Positions 60,708 through 64,000 of a stretch of DNA of 64,000 nt are shown piece by piece. The position numbers were made by a program, and so were the translations under genes. Positions within the stretch are counted from its first letter, which is position 1; every line of letters begins with the position of its first letter. The stretch comes from an uncultured Gammaproteobacteria bacterium (GTDB lineage Bacteria; Pseudomonadota; Gammaproteobacteria; GCA-001735895), in assembly GCA_947259485.1 (NCBI GenBank), contig CAMYLU010000006.1:1-64000 (forward strand). The letters are read 5' to 3'. Under the pieces are notes generated by a model. That model saw only the letters and a program-made list of their open reading frames with translations, was not told the DNA's origin and did no database searches.

Positions 60708-63186
60708 CTAGAAGATTCCGCCAAAGCTTTCGTTAGTTGCTGCTGTAGCCAGGGGTACTTCGGGCGCGCTGCCGTCGGCCATGATACTGAACAGGTCAGT
60801 TTGACCGGTAACGGTGCGCTCGAAAATCACCCGTCCATTAGCAGTAACGCCCTTGAAGACTTCACCAGGCGGAACCGGGGTTGGGGCCGTGGCAAGCACG
60901 GTTGCGCCACCGGCTCCATCCGCGTTGATACTGATCAGCTCGGTGATTATGCCGTCGTCCCGCACAATAATAACCAGCCCGTCGCTGCTTATTCCTGCGA
61001 ACATCTCGATTAACAGAGGATTGCCGGCGAGGGTGGTCTCGACACCGCTGCCGTTGGCGTTTCTGCTAAAGACATCGCAATTTCCGGTAAGAAGGTTACA
61101 GATGTCATAAATCACTCGACCGCCAGTGGAGCCGCCATACGAAAGGAGCTCGAAGGCGCCAAGATCGGCACTGGCGAGCTGCGCCTCAGCTGGTGCCCCG
61201 GAGGCGCCGATACTAAACAGGTTGAACACACTACCCGTGGTTCGCATGAATATCACGAGGTTGCTGGCGGTGACACCAACGGGTATCTCGTCGACAGTAG
61301 GGGTGGCAACGAGTGGCGATGCGGCGCTCAATCCATCGGCGTCGATCGTAAAAATATCGCTCGGACTACCAAAACCACCCTCGGTGCGCGCGAATATCAC
61401 GAGCGTACCCGCCGCAATGCCCCCGCCCGCCTCAAATTCAGCGGTGGCGGCGAGCGTCATGCCACCGGTACCATCCGCGAAGATGCTGTATACATCGGAA
61501 TCTGCTGTATACATCGGAATCGGTTAATGTTGTGTTAGCGCTGTCGTATACAATCCGTCCGTCGGACGTCAAGCCGCCAAATAGCTCAATATTTATGCTG
61601 TTGGCAAGTGGCACTTCACTACTAATACCGTCAGGAATGATGCTTAGTAAATCGGAATGCGGGGCCGGTGCCGTGAGGCTGCGCATAAAAATGACTTCAT
61701 CAGCGGCGGTCACGGCCACGGGCAACTCGTCGTTCAGGCCGGTGGCGAGCGCTACGGGAACCCCGGAACCATCATCATTGATGATATAGATATCGTTTTG
61801 CCCGCTCATGTCGTGGGCATAAATAACCCGATTGTCGCTGGTCGAGCCTCCAAACACCTCATCACCAGGATCGTCGGCTAGCGTCACCAGGCCAACGCTG
61901 CCGTCTTCGGCGATGGCAAACAGATCCAGTTGACCACCCACGTCACGCGAAAAAGCGATCATTTGCAACGAAACGACCTGAGCGGTCACCGTGACGGTCG
62001 CCTGCGCGGTACCAGTATTACTCGCGACGTCAGTCGCACTGAAGGTCACCGTGGTATCACCCACCAGGAGCAGTGGCGTCGGGGCATTGTTGCCAATGGT
62101 CACAATCGCGCCATCGACGTTATCGGTGGCGCTGGCGCCTCCGAGGAAAGCGACGATTGCCGGGTCTGTCACGGCAATGCCGCTCGGGCTGGTCGCCGCC
62201 ACTGTGATATCCGCAGGTGCCGTCACCACCGGTGCGGTCTGGTCAGAAACCGTGACCGTCGCCTGCGCCTGCCCGGTATTGCTCGAACTGTCGGTTGCAC
62301 TGAAAGTCACCGTGGTAACGCCAAGCGGAAACGGTGCCGGCGCATCGTTGGTAGGTGAGATCACACCGTCTTCCGGATCGGTGGCGCTGGCGCCGGCGAG
62401 GAAGGCCGCGATCGCAGGTTCGGTTGCCGGCGTTCCGGACGCATCGACCGCTGCCACCGTAATAGGGGCAGGCGGCGTCACCACCGGTGTCCCGCCCGTC
62501 TGTACTGACACGCTACGGGTCACCTGGGCCGCCGCGTTGCCGGCTGCGTCACTGACGTCATAGGTCAGGGTATATAGCCCCACCACCCCGGTATTAACGC
62601 TGCCGCCGGTAACGATCGCCGGCGTCAGAACGCCGTCGACATTGTCGCTCGCGATCGCGCCCGGGTCGGTGAACGGATCCCCGACGTTGAGCGTAATTGA
62701 AGCCGCTCCCAGCAGCGTGATTAACGGCGTAGTCTGATCCGCCACAGTCACTGTTGCCTGCGCGGTGCCGGTATTGCCATCGCTGTCGGTAGCGCTAAAG
62801 GTCACCGTGGTCGTACCGAGCGGGAAGACCCCGGGGGCATCATTAATAATCGTTGCGATTGCGCCATCGACTGTGTCGAAGGCGCTTGCGGCGTTGAGAA
62901 AACTTGTAATTGCCGGATTGGTTGCTGCGGTGCCGCTCGAATTGGTTGCAGCTACCGTGATATTGGCCGGTGTCGCTAGGGTCGGGGCGGTTATACTTGT
63001 CGCGTTAAATAATACGTCGTCCGAGTTGTAATCTTCGGTGGTGCACGAAGTAAGCGTCATAACGAATATCAGCAACAGTAATATCCTGGTCAAACCGATG
63101 CGGCGTTCAAACCAGGAATTAGTTAGGTTCGATTGAGGCAGAAAACCAAGCGAACAGGGTACCGTGCCAATCTTGTTCATGGGCAA
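60708..63186 (-). pseudogene. Surface lipoprotein with HYR/Ig-like and beta-propeller repeats, split by a duplication
   Basis: The intact product would have about 820 residues. It has a lipoprotein signal (LLLLIFVMTLTSC) and then four HYR/Ig-like domains with the recurring VTFSATDSDGNTGTAQATV block. The C-terminus has repeats of the form DLFAIAEDGS / DIYIINDDGSG / DLLSIIPDGI, resembling TolB/WD40-like propeller blades. A 19-bp tandem duplication at 61484-61521 shifts the frame after TDSDVYS. The protein stops in a nonsense tail (RFRCIQHLRGW), while the rest continues in another frame to 60708 (DSDVYSIFADG). The start, ATG 63186 or 63180, is uncertain. HYR-domain lipoproteins act in adhesion. 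Confidence 0.85.
61484..61521. repeat. 19-bp perfect tandem duplication
   Basis: TGCTGTATACATCGGAATC occurs twice back to back (61484-61502 and 61503-61521). It lies inside the coding region of the HYR/propeller lipoprotein. Since 19 is not a multiple of three, it moves the downstream part out of frame. Removing one copy restores an uninterrupted reading frame through the junction. Confidence 0.97.
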
Positions 63187-63462
63187 AATTATTCAGCTGA
63201 CCAGAATTACCTAATAGTTTGGCTAACCTCGAAGTCAAGGATGGGGTAAAGCCGGGGGCAACCCCTGAACGGCATGGTTTATTGGTATTATTCGCTTTAA
63301 ATTGTCGATATATATTACTGATTGTTATGAATTATTTCTCTTTAAATCAACGTGAAACGTCAGTATTCCGGGTAATTTTTCGTGCCGCGAGAGTTCGATA
63401 AAACCGACAAACGGTAGGTATAAACAAAATGCTCCTGGGCAAGCCGATAAAACCGCCGGCGA

Positions 63463-64000
63463 CTAAACTTTAGTCAGCCTATCCCGATAGGCGTAAAAAG
63501 CGAGTCCCGAGGTTAGAAATATGTAGATCGCTGCTGCTATTGCCAGCGTATCCATGCCGGTGCCGATGTCGATCTGCCAGCCCATGACGATCGGCGACAG
63601 CGCAGTGCAAAAGACCATGGCCGCGGCGCCGAGCGACTTGATCGAGCCCAGGTGTTGGTTACCATACATTTCGGACCAGAAGGGTGCAGTCGCGGTTGAT
63701 TGAAATCCGACCGTGATCCCGGTCAATACCAGGAATACTCCACCTCCAACCAGGCTGCTCGAGTACGCCAATACGATCAGGCCGACACCCATCGGCAGCG
63801 CCACCAGCGGGATCATGCGGATCGCGCCGTAGCGGTCGATCAGAAAACCGGTCACCAGCTTGGTGCCGACCGAAACCATGGCATAGACGGAAAACAGCGC
63901 GGCCCAGCCGATCAGAGGCCAACCCTTGGATTCCACCAGGTGTACCTGGTGGAAAATGAAGCCGGTAAACATTAGCGGCTGTGACATCAGGCCCGGCGCG
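63463..64000 (-). CDS. MFS transporter, C-terminal part (cut by window end)
   Basis: The frame is open to the window edge, so the gene starts beyond 64000. The visible ~179 residues have about six membrane helices and the MFS-type SVGTKLVTGFLIDRYGAIRM loop. The segment APGLMSQPLMFTGFIFHQVHLVE continues from outside the window and supports a partial gene rather than a start at 63987. Cargo unknown. It lies beyond the HYR lipoprotein gene on the same strand. Confidence 0.88.
   Translation of the reverse strand, partial: APGLMSQPLMFTGFIFHQVHLVESKGWPLIGWAALFSVYAMVSVGTKLVTGFLIDRYGAIRMIPLVALPMGVGLIVLAYSSSLVGGGVFLVLTGITVGFQSTATAPFWSEMYGNQHLGSIKSLGAAAMVFCTALSPIVMGWQIDIGTGMDTLAIAAAIYIFLTSGLAFYAYRDRLTKV

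Noticed and set aside
63220-63290. Possible c-di-GMP (GEMM) riboswitch upstream of the HYR lipoprotein
   Set aside because: A GTAAAGCCGGGGGCAACCCC stretch resembled a GEMM core at a glance, but it is on the wrong strand for the gene at 63186 and the conserved receptor sequence is not present.

Overview
The window looks like a chromosomal segment of a marine or halotolerant gammaproteobacterium, probably an uncultured lineage. The ends of a bacterial rRNA operon, a gammaproteobacterial-type Fpr, UbiG, FolX/FolM, YchJ-like and HspQ proteins point to Gammaproteobacteria. A complete Na+-translocating NADH:quinone reductase operon and a ProVWX betaine importer point to a sodium-rich, osmotically variable habitat. 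This assignment rests on protein resemblance read by eye, not on a database search. No tRNA gene, CRISPR array, prophage or intact insertion sequence was seen.

Layout. 1-770: 3' end of 23S rRNA, 5S rRNA and two terminators, with an 18-bp copy of the 5S tail between them. 0.8-8.8 kb: a hypothetical protein, VOC and DUF4202 proteins, Fpr, a methyltransferase, a 2-hydroxyacid dehydrogenase, HspQ, a BKACE enzyme and a MarR/nitroreductase unit with a clear promoter-operator. 8.9-15.5 kb: MFS transporter, renalase-like oxidase, OmpA-type lipoprotein, DUF3301 protein, and a divergent TetR / trpBA pair sharing an operator. 15.7-21.6 kb: FecR-domain protein, RecQ, SEC-C protein, and a tight CBS / PII-like / DUF1538 / DUF1538 operon. 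21.6-28.2 kb: a dipeptide-type ABC importer with a DoeA-like M24 hydrolase, whose substrate-binding protein gene is broken. 28.3-39.3 kb: a long run of minus-strand genes: esterase, decarboxylase plus exporter, ubiG, folE-folM-folX, DUF3429, periplasmic glutathione peroxidase, SDR, cation/H+ antiporter and phosphodiesterase. 39.4-46.5 kb: homocysteine methyltransferase, nqrABCDEF, a short nqrM-like gene and a coupled CBS gene. 46.5-54.7 kb: amino-acid/aldehyde metabolism and an EamA exporter. 54.7-58.4 kb: proXVW. 58.7-64 kb: HDOD regulator, a small ABM-like protein, a surface lipoprotein gene split by a 19-bp tandem duplication, and the end of an MFS gene.

Themes. Sodium and osmotic physiology recurs (Nqr, cation/H+ antiporter, ProVWX). 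The folE-folM-folX set should make tetrahydromonapterin. Regulatory ligand-binding modules (CBS, PII-like) are translationally coupled to two membrane systems, DUF1538 and Nqr. The DUF1538/PII/CBS operon is the best candidate here for an undescribed system: a possible two-subunit membrane transporter gated by a PII-like protein. Two genes are visibly broken, the ABC substrate-binding protein (two out-of-frame internal deletions) and the HYR/propeller lipoprotein (19-bp duplication). Both could be true decay or assembly error, and read mapping would settle it.
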